DNA from: Luteimonas gilva
GTDB taxonomy: Bacteria > Pseudomonadota > Gammaproteobacteria > Xanthomonadales > Xanthomonadaceae
Length of the DNA: 64,000 bases
Assembly (NCBI RefSeq): GCF_005239095.1
Contig: NZ_SZUA01000002.1
Location: 496,001 to 560,000 of the forward strand
Direction: 5' to 3'
Below are positions 45,603 through 54,507 of the stretch, piece by piece. The notes under the pieces were generated by a model that saw only the letters and a program-made list of their open reading frames with translations, had not been told where the DNA came from and made no database searches. Numbering within the stretch: position 1 is the stretch's first letter; each line of letters starts with the position of its first letter. The position numbers and the translations under genes are program-made.

Positions 45603-46529
45603 ATGGGCGGCCAAGAAGAAGTGCTCGCACGTTTGCGAGGGGCGCATAAGGCGTACGGCAAGGTCAAAGCGCTGGACGGCGTCGACCTGTCGCTGCGCGG
45701 CGGCGAATTGCTGGCCTTGCTGGGTCCGAACGGCGCCGGCAAGACCACGGCGATCGGCCTGCTGCTGGGTTTGATCCGCACCGATGCGGGCGAAGCCGAA
45801 TTGTTCGGCCAGGACCCGCAGCGCATCCAGGCGCGGCGCGGCATCGGCGTGATGCTGCAGACCGCCACGCTGCCGCCCGCGTTGCGCGTCGGCGAATTGA
45901 TCCGCTTGACCGCCAGCTACTATCCGCAGCCGCGCACGTTGCAGGAAAGCGCGGAGCTGGCCGGCGTGGCCGATCTGCTCGATCGCCCTTACGGCAAACT
46001 GTCCGGCGGCCAGCAAAGGCGCGTGCAATTCGCGCTGGCGCTGTGCGGACGGCCGCGGCTGCTGTTCCTGGACGAGCCCACCGTGGGTTTGGACATCCAA
46101 GCGCGGCAGAAGCTGTGGGCCGCGATCCGGCATCTGATCGCCGAAGGCAATGCGGTCGTGCTGACCACGCATTATTTGGAAGAGGCCGAAGCCCTGGCCG
46201 ACCGCGTCTGCGTGATGGCGCGCGGCAAGATCATCAGCGAAGGCAGCGTCGACGAATTGCGCGCGAAAGTCTCGCTCAAGCGCGTGCGCTGCCTGACCCG
46301 CATCGACTTGGCGACCGCGCGCGCTTGGCCGGAAGTGGTCGAAGCGCGGATGGACGGCGAACGGCTGTGGCTGTCCAGCGACCGTGTCGAAGCGCTGCTG
46401 CGCCGCATGCTGGCCGTCGACGCCGAACTCACGGGGCTAGAAGTGCAGGCCGCCGGCCTGGCCGAAGCCTTCACCGAACTCACCCGCGACGCGGACGACA
46501 CCGCGTCCGAACGACGCGAGGCCGCCTGA
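45603..46529 (+). CDS. ABC-2 type exporter, ATP-binding subunit
   Basis: A 308-residue ATPase: Walker A GPNGAGKTT, signature LSGGQQRRVQFALAL, Walker B LLFLDEPTVGLD, H-loop TTHYLEEAE. The C-terminal extension (about residues 215-308) is typical of CcmA/NodI-type drug-export ATPases. ATG 45603 follows GGAGGG at seven bases; upstream in-frame ATGs at 45576 and 45528 lack a Shine-Dalgarno. It shares one base with the permease (TGATG). With the permease and the two-component system downstream it forms a typical self-regulated exporter. Confidence 0.93.
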   Translation: MGGQEEVLARLRGAHKAYGKVKALDGVDLSLRGGELLALLGPNGAGKTTAIGLLLGLIRTDAGEAELFGQDPQRIQARRGIGVMLQTATLPPALRVGELIRLTASYYPQPRTLQESAELAGVADLLDRPYGKLSGGQQRRVQFALALCGRPRLLFLDEPTVGLDIQARQKLWAAIRHLIAEGNAVVLTTHYLEEAEALADRVCVMARGKIISEGSVDELRAKVSLKRVRCLTRIDLATARAWPEVVEARMDGERLWLSSDRVEALLRRMLAVDAELTGLEVQAAGLAEAFTELTRDADDTASERREAA

Positions 46530-47323
46530 TGGAAACGATCGCCTTGTCCGCCGCGCCGCCGCGCGCGCTGGCCCCCATGTCCAACGGGCGCGTGCTGCGC
46601 GCTTACCTGGAGGAAGCGCGCGCCGAGTGCCTGCGCTATCTGCGCAGCCCGAGCTTCATGCTGCCGACGCTGCTGTTCCCGCTGGTTTTCTACACCATGT
46701 TCGGCGTCGTCCTGGGCCAGCGCGGCAATCCCGACGCGCCGCGCTTCCTGCTGGCCGCGTACGGTACTTTCGGCGTGATGGCGCCGGGCCTGTTCGGTTT
46801 CGGCATGTCGCTGGCGCTGGAACGCGACAACGGCCTGTTGACCTTGAAGCGCGCGTTGCCGATGCCGCCGGCGGCGTATCTGCTGGGCAAGATGGCGATG
46901 GCGATGCTGGTGGCCGCCATCATCATCGTGCTGCTGCTCGCGCTGGCCGTATTCGCCGGCCATGTGCGATTGGAGCCGGCGCAGATAGCGCGCCTGTTCG
47001 TCGCCGACGTGCTCGGCGTGCTGCCGTTCTGCGCGATGGGCCTGCTGCTGGGCACGCTGGTCAAAGGCCATGGCGCGCCGGCGGTGGTCAACCTGCTGTA
47101 CCTGCCGATGGCTTTCCTGTCCGGACTCTGGTTCCCGCTGTCGGTGCTGCCCAAGTTCCTGCAACAGCTGGCGCCGATGTGGCCGAGCTACCACTTGAAC
47201 GCGCTGTCGCAGTCCGCGGTCGGTTTCGATACCGGCCCGGGTTGGCCGCATGCGTTGATCCTGCTCGGCTTCACCGCGGGCTTCCTGCTGCTGGCGGCGC
47301 GGCGCCTGCGCCGCTACGGCTGA
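46529..47323 (+). CDS. ABC-2 type exporter permease
   Basis: A 264-residue permease with six predicted membrane helices. The ABC-2 features are the cytoplasmic amphipathic region EARAECLRYLRSPSFMLPTLLFPLVFYTMFGVVLGQR, AAYGTFGVMAPGLFGFGMSLALERDNGLL, and LPMAFLSGLWFPLSVLPKFLQQLAPMWPSYHL. Partner of the ATPase upstream (one-base overlap). Substrate not known; peptide antibiotics are common for such exporters when paired with DesK-type kinases. Confidence 0.9.
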   Translation: METIALSAAPPRALAPMSNGRVLRAYLEEARAECLRYLRSPSFMLPTLLFPLVFYTMFGVVLGQRGNPDAPRFLLAAYGTFGVMAPGLFGFGMSLALERDNGLLTLKRALPMPPAAYLLGKMAMAMLVAAIIIVLLLALAVFAGHVRLEPAQIARLFVADVLGVLPFCAMGLLLGTLVKGHGAPAVVNLLYLPMAFLSGLWFPLSVLPKFLQQLAPMWPSYHLNALSQSAVGFDTGPGWPHALILLGFTAGFLLLAARRLRRYG

Positions 47324-47361
47324 AATGGCATGATCCGCCCACGCCTCGCCCGGAAACCCGC

Positions 47362-48573
47362 GTGATTCCCGCTTTCCTCGCCGCCTGGTTCAAGCCCGCG
47401 CCGGATTCGTCCGCGGCCGAGATCATGCGCCGGCAGAAATCGCCGTGGACCGACGGCGTGCATCTGCTGTGGACGGTGTGGGTGTTCATCACGCCCTTGT
47501 TCGGCAGCGGCTACACCTGGCGCTGGCTCGCGATCACCGCGGTGACGTATCCGGTCTTCGTCGCGTTGTACGCGAAGACTTTGCTGGCGCCGCGGCGCAC
47601 TTCCTATCGCTACGCCTTGGGCATGGTGGCGCTGTGCCTGGTGCTGATGCCGGTCTATCCGGCGGGCATCAGCTATTTCGTGTTCGGCTGCGTGATGCTG
47701 CGCACTTTCCGCAACCGTTTCCTGTTCGGCTATCTGGTCCAGGTGGCGCTGCTCAACGCCGTGTTCCTAGCGGTGGCGACCTGGTCGGGTTATCCCTGGC
47801 AGGCCATGATCTGGGTGCCGGCGATGACCTTGATCATCGGCATCATCGTCAACGTCGAACGCGCCAACCTGGAAAAGGACGTCGCCCTGAAGCTGTCGCA
47901 CGACGAAGTGCGGCGCCTCGCCGCGACGGCCGAGCGCGAGCGGATCGGGCGCGACCTGCACGATCTGCTCGGGCACACCCTGTCGCTGATCACGCTGAAG
48001 CTGGAACTGTCGCGCAAGCTGTTCGACCGCGATCCGGAGGCTTCGCGCCGCGAAGTGGAGGAAGCCGAGCGCGTCGCCCGCCATGCCCTGATGGAAGTGC
48101 GCAGCGCGGTCACCGGCATCCGCGCCACCGACCTGGCCGCCGAGCTCGCGTCCGCGCGGCTGATGCTGGAATCTTCGATGGTGCACCTGGAATACGAAAC
48201 GCCGCCCGGTTTGCCGGCCGAGATCGAGCGCGGTTTGGCCTTGGTCGTGCGCGAAGCGGTCACCAACATCGCCCGCCACGCGCGCGCATCGCAGGCGCAG
48301 ATCGCCTTCGCCTGCGAGGGCGGCGCGGTGCAATTGCGGATCGTCGACAACGGCGACGGCGGCATCGTCGCCGACGGCAACGGCCTGAGCGGCATGCGCG
48401 AACGCGTCGCGGCGCTGGGCGGCACGCTCAGCATCGATTCGCCGAAAGGCCAGGGCACGCGCCTGCTGGTGCGGGTGCCGGTGAAGCCGCCGCGTTCGTT
48501 GCCCGCGGTCGAAGGCGCGCCGCCGGCCGAGGCGGAAGCGCCCGCCGAAACGCCGCGGTTGCGCGCCGTATGA
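47362..48573 (+). CDS. Sensor histidine kinase, DesK/HisKA_3 type
   Basis: A 403-residue membrane kinase. About five or six helices (residues 34-160) have no extracellular domain of size, so the signal is probably sensed within or at the membrane. The dimerisation box is ERERIGRDLHDLLGHTLSLITLKLELS with the phospho-acceptor His in LHD; the ATPase shows VVREAVTNIARHARA (N box), VDNGDGG and GLSGMRERVAALGG (G boxes). GTG 47362 is the start. The C-terminal Pro/Ala/Glu tail is unusual. It is 13 bases before the response regulator and 38 after the permease. Confidence 0.92.
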   Translation: MIPAFLAAWFKPAPDSSAAEIMRRQKSPWTDGVHLLWTVWVFITPLFGSGYTWRWLAITAVTYPVFVALYAKTLLAPRRTSYRYALGMVALCLVLMPVYPAGISYFVFGCVMLRTFRNRFLFGYLVQVALLNAVFLAVATWSGYPWQAMIWVPAMTLIIGIIVNVERANLEKDVALKLSHDEVRRLAATAERERIGRDLHDLLGHTLSLITLKLELSRKLFDRDPEASRREVEEAERVARHALMEVRSAVTGIRATDLAAELASARLMLESSMVHLEYETPPGLPAEIERGLALVVREAVTNIARHARASQAQIAFACEGGAVQLRIVDNGDGGIVADGNGLSGMRERVAALGGTLSIDSPKGQGTRLLVRVPVKPPRSLPAVEGAPPAEAEAPAETPRLRAV

Positions 48574-48586
48574 CAACGAGGCGCGC

Positions 48587-49189
48587 TTGATCAGGATCCT
48601 GCTGGCCGAAGACCAGGCGATGGTGCGCGGCGCTTTGTCCGCGTTGCTCGGGTTGGAGAGCGACATCGAAGTGCTCGGCGCCGCCGCCGACGGCGAGAGC
48701 GCCTGGCGCGAACTGCAGCGCCTGAAGCCCGACGTGCTGATCACCGACATCGAGATGCCCGGCCTGACCGGGTTGGAACTGGCGCAGCGCATCCAGCGCC
48801 ACGGTTTGCCGACCAAGGTGGTGATCGTCACCACGTTCGCCCGCGCCGGTTTCCTGCGCCGCGCGCTCGACGCCGGCGTGTCCGGCTATCTGCTGAAGGA
48901 CGCGCCGGCGGAAGATTTGGCCGAAGCGCTGCGCAAGGTGCATCGCGGCGGCCGCGCGATCGACCCGCAGCTCGCGCTCGACGCTTGGAGCGACGCCGAT
49001 CCGCTCAACGACCGCGAGCGCCAGATCCTGCGCTTGGCGGGCGAAGGGCAATCCGCCGCCGAAATCGCCGCGCAACTGCACCTCTCGCACGGCACCGTCC
49101 GCAACTACTTGTCCGAGGCGATCGGCAAGCTCGGCGTGGGCAATCGGATCGAGGCTTATCGGTTGGCGAGACAAAAAGGCTGGTTGTAG
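48587..49189 (+). CDS. LuxR-type response regulator (DesR/NarL-like)
   Basis: A 200-residue regulator. The receiver domain has LLAEDQAMVRGAL (acidic pocket), the phospho-acceptor Asp in VLITDIEMPGLTGLEL, Thr in VIVTTFAR and Lys in GYLLKDAPAEDL. The C-terminal LuxR HTH (about residues 135-200) reads LNDRERQILRLAGEGQSAAEIAAQLHLSHGTVRNYLSEAIGKLGV. TTG 48587 is the only fitting start, behind ACGAGG. It is most likely to control the adjacent exporter in response to the kinase signal. Confidence 0.92.
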   Translation: MIRILLAEDQAMVRGALSALLGLESDIEVLGAAADGESAWRELQRLKPDVLITDIEMPGLTGLELAQRIQRHGLPTKVVIVTTFARAGFLRRALDAGVSGYLLKDAPAEDLAEALRKVHRGGRAIDPQLALDAWSDADPLNDRERQILRLAGEGQSAAEIAAQLHLSHGTVRNYLSEAIGKLGVGNRIEAYRLARQKGWL

Positions 49190-49314
49190 TCCGACGGCCC
49201 GTCGGAGCCAAATCAGTGACGCAAGACACGTTTTTTCCGGCTGCGACGCGCCTTCGCGGCGGGTCGGACGGCCGCGGCGCATAATCGGCCCATCCCGCCC
49301 TGTCGCGCAGCCTA

Positions 49315-50997
49315 ATGAAAAGGGTCAAGGCCCGCACCCAGACCGGTTTATTGATCGCGGCGCTGATTTTTCTCGCCATCGGCGTCGGCGTCGTGCTCGG
49401 CGCCCAGCGCCTGATCAAGGATTCGGAGTGGGTGTCGCATACCAATGCGGTGATCGGCCAGCTGGACGAACTCGAGGCGGGCCTGCGGGATGCGGAGTCC
49501 GCGCAACGCGGCTATCTGTTGACCGGCGATGCGAATTATCTCGCCGACTACCGCAACGCGCGCGATCGCTTGCCGAGATCGTACGAACGGCTGTCGGAAC
49601 TGATGGCCGACAATCGCCAACAGGCGGTGCGGGCCAAGATCCTGCAATCGCAGATCGAGTTGCGCGTAGCGCAAATGGGCGAGACGTTGGCGCGGTACGA
49701 AAGCGGCGGCCTAGCCGCTGCACAGTCCATGGTCGGCAAGGAGATCATGGATGTGTCGTCGGCGATCCGCAGGCAGAAAGCGCAGATGGTGGAGATCGAA
49801 CGCGTCCTGCTCGTCGAACGGGCCGCTTCCACTCACCGCAGCGCGGCCACCTTGCGGACCATCGCCTTACTCGGCGTTCCTCTAGGCTTGGCGGTGATCG
49901 GCGCCGTTTACTGGCTGTTGGTCATGGAAGTGCGCCGCCGCGCTCAGGCGGAAACGGCCACCGCCGACGCCAACAAGCAGTTGCATACCGGCGTGGCCCG
50001 GCTCAAGCGCAATAGCGCCGACCTGCGGAGTCTGAGCCGTTACGGCAGCATGCTGCAAAGCTGCGTCGAGCCGGCCGAGGCGCTGCAGCTCACCTCGCGG
50101 ATGCTGGCGACGCTGCTGCCCGGCATCGGCGGCACCATCTATCGAATGCGGAATTCGCAAGACCATGCCGAAGCCCTCGCGCATTGGGGCGAACATGCGG
50201 CTCGCGGCACCGATCTGGTGGCGCCGGAAGACTGCTGGGCCTTGCGCCGCGGCCAGGCGCATATCGTCGAAGTCGGCGGCCTGCATTGCGCCCACGTCGC
50301 CGGATCGGCGGCCGAAGCGGTCACCGCCTGCATCCCGCTCGCCGCCCAGGGCGTGCAATTGGGCTTCATCTATTTGTCCGATCGCGACGCCGGTTTCCTG
50401 TCGCGTATCGAGATCGTCGAAGCCGCCGCCGAACAGCTGTCGATGGCCTTGTCCAATCTGTATTTGCAGGAGCGGCTGCGCATGCAGTCGATCCGCGAGC
50501 CGCTGACCGGACTGTTCAACCGGCGCTATTTGGAAGAGGCCATGGCGCGCGAGCTGTCGCGCTGCGCGCGCCGGCAATTGCCTCTGTCGCTGCTGATCCT
50601 GGACCTGGACCGCTTCAAGGCCTTCAACGACGTCCACGGCCACGCCGGCGGCGACGCGCTGTTGTCCGCCTTCGGCAAGCTGCTGCAGGAAATGTCGCGC
50701 GGCGAAGACATCGCCTGCCGCTACGGCGGCGAGGAATTCACCCTGATCATGCCCGAGACCGAACCGGAAACGGCGACGCAGCGCGCCGAAGCGGTCCGCG
50801 ACGCGGTCGAGAACATGCGCGTGCGGCATTTGGGCGCCGAGCTGCCGAAGGTGACGGTCTCGATCGGCGTCGCCGCTTTCCCCGGCGACGGCGATGCGCC
50901 GGAGGAATTGCTGCGTGCCGCCGACGAAGCGCTGTACCGGGCCAAGCGCAACGGCCGCAACCGCGTCGAGCGCGCGGAGCGAACGATCCGTGCCTGA
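49315..50997 (+). CDS. Diguanylate cyclase with CHASE3 and GAF domains
   Basis: A 560-residue inner-membrane enzyme that makes cyclic di-GMP. Two membrane helices (about 11-30 and 184-204) bracket a periplasmic CHASE3 domain with the marker DAESAQRGYLLTGD. A GAF-like domain (about 240-385) precedes the GGDEF domain (about 395-555): EPLTGLFNRRY, DLDRFKAFND, and the active GGEEF at 471-475. The RxxD inhibitory site is present (RGED, 462-465) exactly five residues before GGEEF, so product inhibition is expected. A CATAAT element lies near 49280, 29 bases before the start. Confidence 0.93.
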   Translation: MKRVKARTQTGLLIAALIFLAIGVGVVLGAQRLIKDSEWVSHTNAVIGQLDELEAGLRDAESAQRGYLLTGDANYLADYRNARDRLPRSYERLSELMADNRQQAVRAKILQSQIELRVAQMGETLARYESGGLAAAQSMVGKEIMDVSSAIRRQKAQMVEIERVLLVERAASTHRSAATLRTIALLGVPLGLAVIGAVYWLLVMEVRRRAQAETATADANKQLHTGVARLKRNSADLRSLSRYGSMLQSCVEPAEALQLTSRMLATLLPGIGGTIYRMRNSQDHAEALAHWGEHAARGTDLVAPEDCWALRRGQAHIVEVGGLHCAHVAGSAAEAVTACIPLAAQGVQLGFIYLSDRDAGFLSRIEIVEAAAEQLSMALSNLYLQERLRMQSIREPLTGLFNRRYLEEAMARELSRCARRQLPLSLLILDLDRFKAFNDVHGHAGGDALLSAFGKLLQEMSRGEDIACRYGGEEFTLIMPETEPETATQRAEAVRDAVENMRVRHLGAELPKVTVSIGVAAFPGDGDAPEELLRAADEALYRAKRNGRNRVERAERTIRA

Positions 50998-51088
50998 GCT
51001 TCGCATCGATAGGACACCATCGCGCGCGGCGAATGGTTCCATGGCGCCGGTCCTGTCTATCCAACCGCGCCGGGCCTAGTTTTCCTTC

Positions 51089-52336
51089 ATGACGAACCCC
51101 AACCGCGCCGCGCCCATCTCCGCTTCCGAGCGCTACGACTTAGTGGACGCCTTGCGCGGCTTCGCGCTTTGCGGCGTGCTGTTGGCGAATATGTCGGCTT
51201 TTTCCCTGTACGAATACCTTACCGAACAAGCGCAGGCGACGCTCTCGAGCGCGGCTTTCGACAAGGTCGCCGAGAACGCGCTGGCTTGGCTGCTGACGCA
51301 CAAGGCCGTGACCGTGTTCTCGATCCTGTTCGGCTTCGGCTTCGCGATGCAGTTGGAGCGCGCCCAGGCGCGCGGCGGCGACGGCTTGCGCGTGTTCCTG
51401 CGCCGGATGGGCGTACTGCTCGCGCTGGGCGCGCTGCACACCGCGTTCTGGTGGGGCGACATCTTGCTGGTGTACGCCCTGGCCGGATTCGCCCTGGTGC
51501 CGATGCGCAAATGGCCGGATCGCTGGCTGGTCTGCGGCGGATTCTTCGTGGCGCTGGTCGCGACCGCCGCGGTGCGCGCCGGCTTCGTCGCGTATACGGG
51601 CGCTACGTCTCCGCCGCGCGCGGAAGTGATGGCGCAGGCTTACCGCGCGTTGTCCTCGCCGTCGTTGTCCGCCGCGTTCGAGGGCAATGCGGTGCTGCTG
51701 CGCTGGTGGCTCCCGTTCGGAGGCCTGATGCTGGTTTGCTTCGCGCTCGGCCGCATCATGCTGGGCTATTGGGCGGGCCGGCGCAGGTTGTTGCAGGATC
51801 CGGCGGCGCACCGGCCCTTGTTCAAGCGCATCCTCGCCTGGACCCTGCCGCTCGGCTTGCTGACGACCGCGCTGCAGTTTTGGCAGGCGCCGCTGCGCGA
51901 TGCGCTGCCGGCATTGAAGCAGGGCTTCGGCGCGCATGTTTGGGTCGCCGCGGTTAGTTTCTCCGGTCCGCTGTTGCTGGGCATCGCCTTCGGCACGGTG
52001 TTCGTGCTGCTGTACCTGCGCCCGCGCTGGAAGCGCGCGCTGAGCCAATTCGCGCCGGTCGGCCGGATGGCGTTGAGCAATTATCTCACCCAGACCGTGG
52101 TGTGCAGCACACTGTTCTACGGGTACGGTCTCGGGCTCGGACCGGTTTACGGGACGCCGAGCTGGTTCGCGGTCTGGATAGTGTTGTTCGCCGCGCAGAT
52201 GGCGTTCAGCCGCTGGTGGCTGGCGCGTTTCCGGTTCGGCCCGATGGAATGGCTGTGGCGCACGCTGACCTACGGCCGCGTGCAGCCGATGCGCATCCGC
52301 ACGCCGGCGGCAAGCGCAACCGCCTCAGCCGACTGA
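51089..52336 (+). CDS. DUF418 family membrane protein
   Basis: A 415-residue polytopic membrane protein of the acyltransferase-like DUF418/YeiB group: DALRGFALCGVLLANMSAF at the N-terminus, VTVFSILFGFGFAMQLERA, and the C-terminal DUF418 block FAPVGRMALSNYLTQTVVCSTLFYGYGLGLGP. About ten helices are predicted. Function is unknown. Its last 12 bases overlap the convergent TetR gene. Confidence 0.88.
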   Translation: MTNPNRAAPISASERYDLVDALRGFALCGVLLANMSAFSLYEYLTEQAQATLSSAAFDKVAENALAWLLTHKAVTVFSILFGFGFAMQLERAQARGGDGLRVFLRRMGVLLALGALHTAFWWGDILLVYALAGFALVPMRKWPDRWLVCGGFFVALVATAAVRAGFVAYTGATSPPRAEVMAQAYRALSSPSLSAAFEGNAVLLRWWLPFGGLMLVCFALGRIMLGYWAGRRRLLQDPAAHRPLFKRILAWTLPLGLLTTALQFWQAPLRDALPALKQGFGAHVWVAAVSFSGPLLLGIAFGTVFVLLYLRPRWKRALSQFAPVGRMALSNYLTQTVVCSTLFYGYGLGLGPVYGTPSWFAVWIVLFAAQMAFSRWWLARFRFGPMEWLWRTLTYGRVQPMRIRTPAASATASAD

Positions 52337-52963
52337 AGCGCGGCGGCGCGTCGGTTTGGATGCGCCGGCCAGCGCGTCCCAGGCCGCCATCGCGCTGTCG
52401 ACGATTCGGTGTAACGCCTTGCGGCTCGCGCCGCTGCGCGATTGGAACGACAGGCCTTGCAGCACGGTGCCGTAGAAGCCCGCGATCGCGGCCGTGTCCG
52501 CGTCCTTGCGCAAATCGCCGTCGGCGATGCCGCGCTTCAGGCGCGCCGCGAGCGCGGCTTGCGCGGCGTCGCGGCGCGAGGCGAGGAAATCGCGCACGTC
52601 TTCGTTGTCGGTCGAGGCCAGGTTCGCGGCGAGGATGATCATGCAGCCGCTGGGCGTGCGCGGATCGGCGTAGGCGTCGACGTTGCCGCGCAGCATCGCC
52701 TCCACCGCGCCGCGCGCGGTCGGCACGTCGGTCAGCGCGCGGCCCGACACGCCGCCTTCGCTGCGCTCGTACAAGTCCACCGCTTCGCGGAACAGCGCCT
52801 CCTTGCCACCGAAAGCCGCGTACAGGCTGGGCCGGTTGATGCCCATCGCCGCGGTCAGGGCTTCCATCGACGCGCCTTCGTAGCCGCGTTCCCAGAACAC
52901 GATCATCGCCTGGCGCAGGGCCAGGTCCCGGTCGAAGCTGCGCGGACGTCCGCGTTCGGCCAT
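52325..52963 (-). CDS. TetR/AcrR family transcriptional repressor
   Basis: A 212-residue repressor with the N-terminal HTH: DLALRQAMIVFWERGYEGASMEALTAAMGINRPSLYAAFGGKEALF. The C-terminal ligand-binding domain resembles the AcrR-type C-terminal domain (GCMIILAANLAS, ADTAAIAGFYGTVLQGLSFQSRSGASR). It is divergent from an SDR gene, and a palindrome matching TetR-type operators lies in the 98-base gap, so it probably represses both itself and the SDR-DMT pair. The tail overlaps the DUF418 gene by 12 bases. Confidence 0.93.
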   Translation of the reverse strand: MAERGRPRSFDRDLALRQAMIVFWERGYEGASMEALTAAMGINRPSLYAAFGGKEALFREAVDLYERSEGGVSGRALTDVPTARGAVEAMLRGNVDAYADPRTPSGCMIILAANLASTDNEDVRDFLASRRDAAQAALAARLKRGIADGDLRKDADTAAIAGFYGTVLQGLSFQSRSGASRKALHRIVDSAMAAWDALAGASKPTRRRASVG

Positions 52964-52973
52964 GGAACGCTCC

Positions 52974-53047
52974 TTTCTGTACCGATATGAAAATAAGTCC
53001 TTGCCGCGGCCGGTTCAAGGGCCTATATTTCTGTACCGTTCGATACA
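52974..53047. promoter_or_regulatory. TetR-type operator region between tetR and SDR genes
   Basis: TGTACCGTTCGATACA (53032-53047) is palindromic apart from one position per arm, and its left part TTTCTGTACCG also occurs at 52974-52984, directly upstream of the repressor start. One full site and one half-site therefore face the two genes. Confidence 0.65.
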
Positions 53048-53061
53048 AATTAGGTGCAGGC

Positions 53062-53799
53062 ATGAATCTGGCAGGAAAAGCGGCATTGGTCACCGGCGGC
53101 AGCCGCGGCATCGGCGCGGCCATCGCGAAAGCCTTGGCGAAAGACGGCGCGGACGTGGCGATCACCTACGTCAGCGCCGAGGACAAGGCGCAAGCGGTGG
53201 TCGACGAGATCCGCGCGACCGGCCGGCGCGCGGTGGCGATCCGCGCCGACAGCGCGGACATGGCCGAAGTCGCCGCGTCCGTGGAACGCGCGGCCAGCGA
53301 ATTCGGCCGGCTCGACATCCTGGTCAACAATGCCGGCATCGCGCAAATGGGGCCGCTGCAGGAAGTGAGCGTGGAGGATATGGACCGCACGCTGTCGATC
53401 CACGTCCGCGCTTCGTTCGTCGCCTCGCAAGCGGCCGCGCGGCACATGGGCGAGGGCGGGCGCATCGTCAACATCGGCAGTTGCCTGGCCGAGCGCGTGG
53501 CCGGACCCGAAATGACCCTCTACGCGATGAGCAAGGCCGCGTTGCTTGGCCTCAGTAAAGGCTTGGCCTTCGATCTGGGTCCGCGCGGCATCACCGCGAA
53601 CGTGGTGCAACCCGGTCCGACCGATACCGACATGAATCCGGCCGACGGCGATCACGCCCAGGAGCAGCGCACCAAGCTCGCGCTCGGCCATTACGGCAGC
53701 GCGGACGACATCGCCGCGACCGTCGTGCATCTGGCCGGTCCCGGCGGACGCTTCATCACCGGCGCATCGATCGCGGTCGACGGCGGCTTCGCGGCATGA
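53062..53799 (+). CDS. Short-chain dehydrogenase/reductase
   Basis: A 245-residue NAD(P)-dependent oxidoreductase of the classical SDR group. The cofactor motif is VTGGSRGIGAAIAKAL, followed by NNAG (VNNAGIAQMG), the catalytic Ser in NIGSCLAERVAG, YxxxK in LYAMSKAALLG, and the C-terminal GASIAVDGGFAA. The Arg in SRGIG favours NADP. FabG-like sequence, but the TetR pairing points to a stress or xenobiotic role rather than fatty-acid synthesis. It overlaps the DMT gene by four bases. Confidence 0.92.
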   Translation: MNLAGKAALVTGGSRGIGAAIAKALAKDGADVAITYVSAEDKAQAVVDEIRATGRRAVAIRADSADMAEVAASVERAASEFGRLDILVNNAGIAQMGPLQEVSVEDMDRTLSIHVRASFVASQAAARHMGEGGRIVNIGSCLAERVAGPEMTLYAMSKAALLGLSKGLAFDLGPRGITANVVQPGPTDTDMNPADGDHAQEQRTKLALGHYGSADDIAATVVHLAGPGGRFITGASIAVDGGFAA

Positions 53800-54254
53800 C
53801 GTCCACGGGCGCCGGACATTGGCTGCTGGCGGTGGCGATCGGCGCCTTATTGCCGTTGGAGGCATTGATGAATGCGCGCCTGGGGCAGGCGACGCGCGGC
53901 CCCTTGTTCGCCGCATTCGTCACCTGCCTGGGCGGCGCTGCGGCGCTGGGCATGATGTTGATGATCGCGCGCCCGTCGTCGTCGCCGGCATTGCAGACAG
54001 CGCCGTTCTGGCTATGGTGCGCGGGCTTGTTGGGTGCGACGTATCTCGCCAGCGCGACGATGCTGGTGCCGCGATTGGGTGTCGCCGGACTCATTTGCCT
54101 GGTGGTGCTGGGCCAGATGCTGTCGTCGCTGCTGCTCGATCATTACGGCGTGCTGAACGCGCCGCGTCCAGCCGACGCGCTGCGCGCGGCCGGCGCGGCC
54201 TTGGTGGCCGGCGGTACTTTGCTGGTGGTGCAGCCTTGGCGCGCCGGACCTTGA
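53796..54254 (+). CDS. DMT family transporter, YdcZ/DUF606 type
   Basis: A 152-residue membrane protein with five predicted helices, the size of half a DMT transporter, as in the DUF606 (YdcZ) group: LLPLEALMNARLGQATRGPLFAAFVTCLGGAAALG and GAAGLGATYLAS-like GLLGATYLASATMLVPRLGVAGLICLVVLGQMLSSLLLDHYG. It overlaps the SDR stop (ATGA), so the TetR-type repressor probably controls both. It would act as a homodimer. Confidence 0.83.
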   Translation: MTSTGAGHWLLAVAIGALLPLEALMNARLGQATRGPLFAAFVTCLGGAAALGMMLMIARPSSSPALQTAPFWLWCAGLLGATYLASATMLVPRLGVAGLICLVVLGQMLSSLLLDHYGVLNAPRPADALRAAGAALVAGGTLLVVQPWRAGP

Positions 54255-54270
54255 TCCACGCGTTTGTTTT

Positions 54271-54479
54271 GTAGAGCGGGGCTTGCCCCGCTGCTCTTGC
54301 GGTTGCTTTGTAGGAGCGGCTTTAGCCGCGAGCTCTTTCCACCAAATCGCGGCATTGCGTCGATTGAGAAAAAAGCTCGCGGCTAAAGCCGCTCCTACAA
54401 AAAGGCCAGGTCGCACCCGGGATGCAGCGTCGCATCGGATCGCAAACTCACGGGTGCGCTTCGCTTACCCGGGCTACGG
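54271..54479. repeat. Cluster of families C, B and E
   Basis: A single family C hairpin (GTAGAGCGGGGCTTGCCCCGCTG, 54271), a family B pair (54310-54398) and a family E pair (54411-54479) follow one another between the DMT gene and tesA. Three families side by side suggest that the gap is a repeat insertion hotspot. Confidence 0.85.
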
Positions 54480-54507
54480 AGGTGGTCGGAGCAGCATCGA
54501 GGCGCTA

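Noticed and set aside
53062-53799. FabG of fatty-acid synthesis
   Set aside because: The SDR motifs fit FabG-like proteins, but there is no fatty-acid gene nearby and the gene is paired with a TetR repressor and a transporter.
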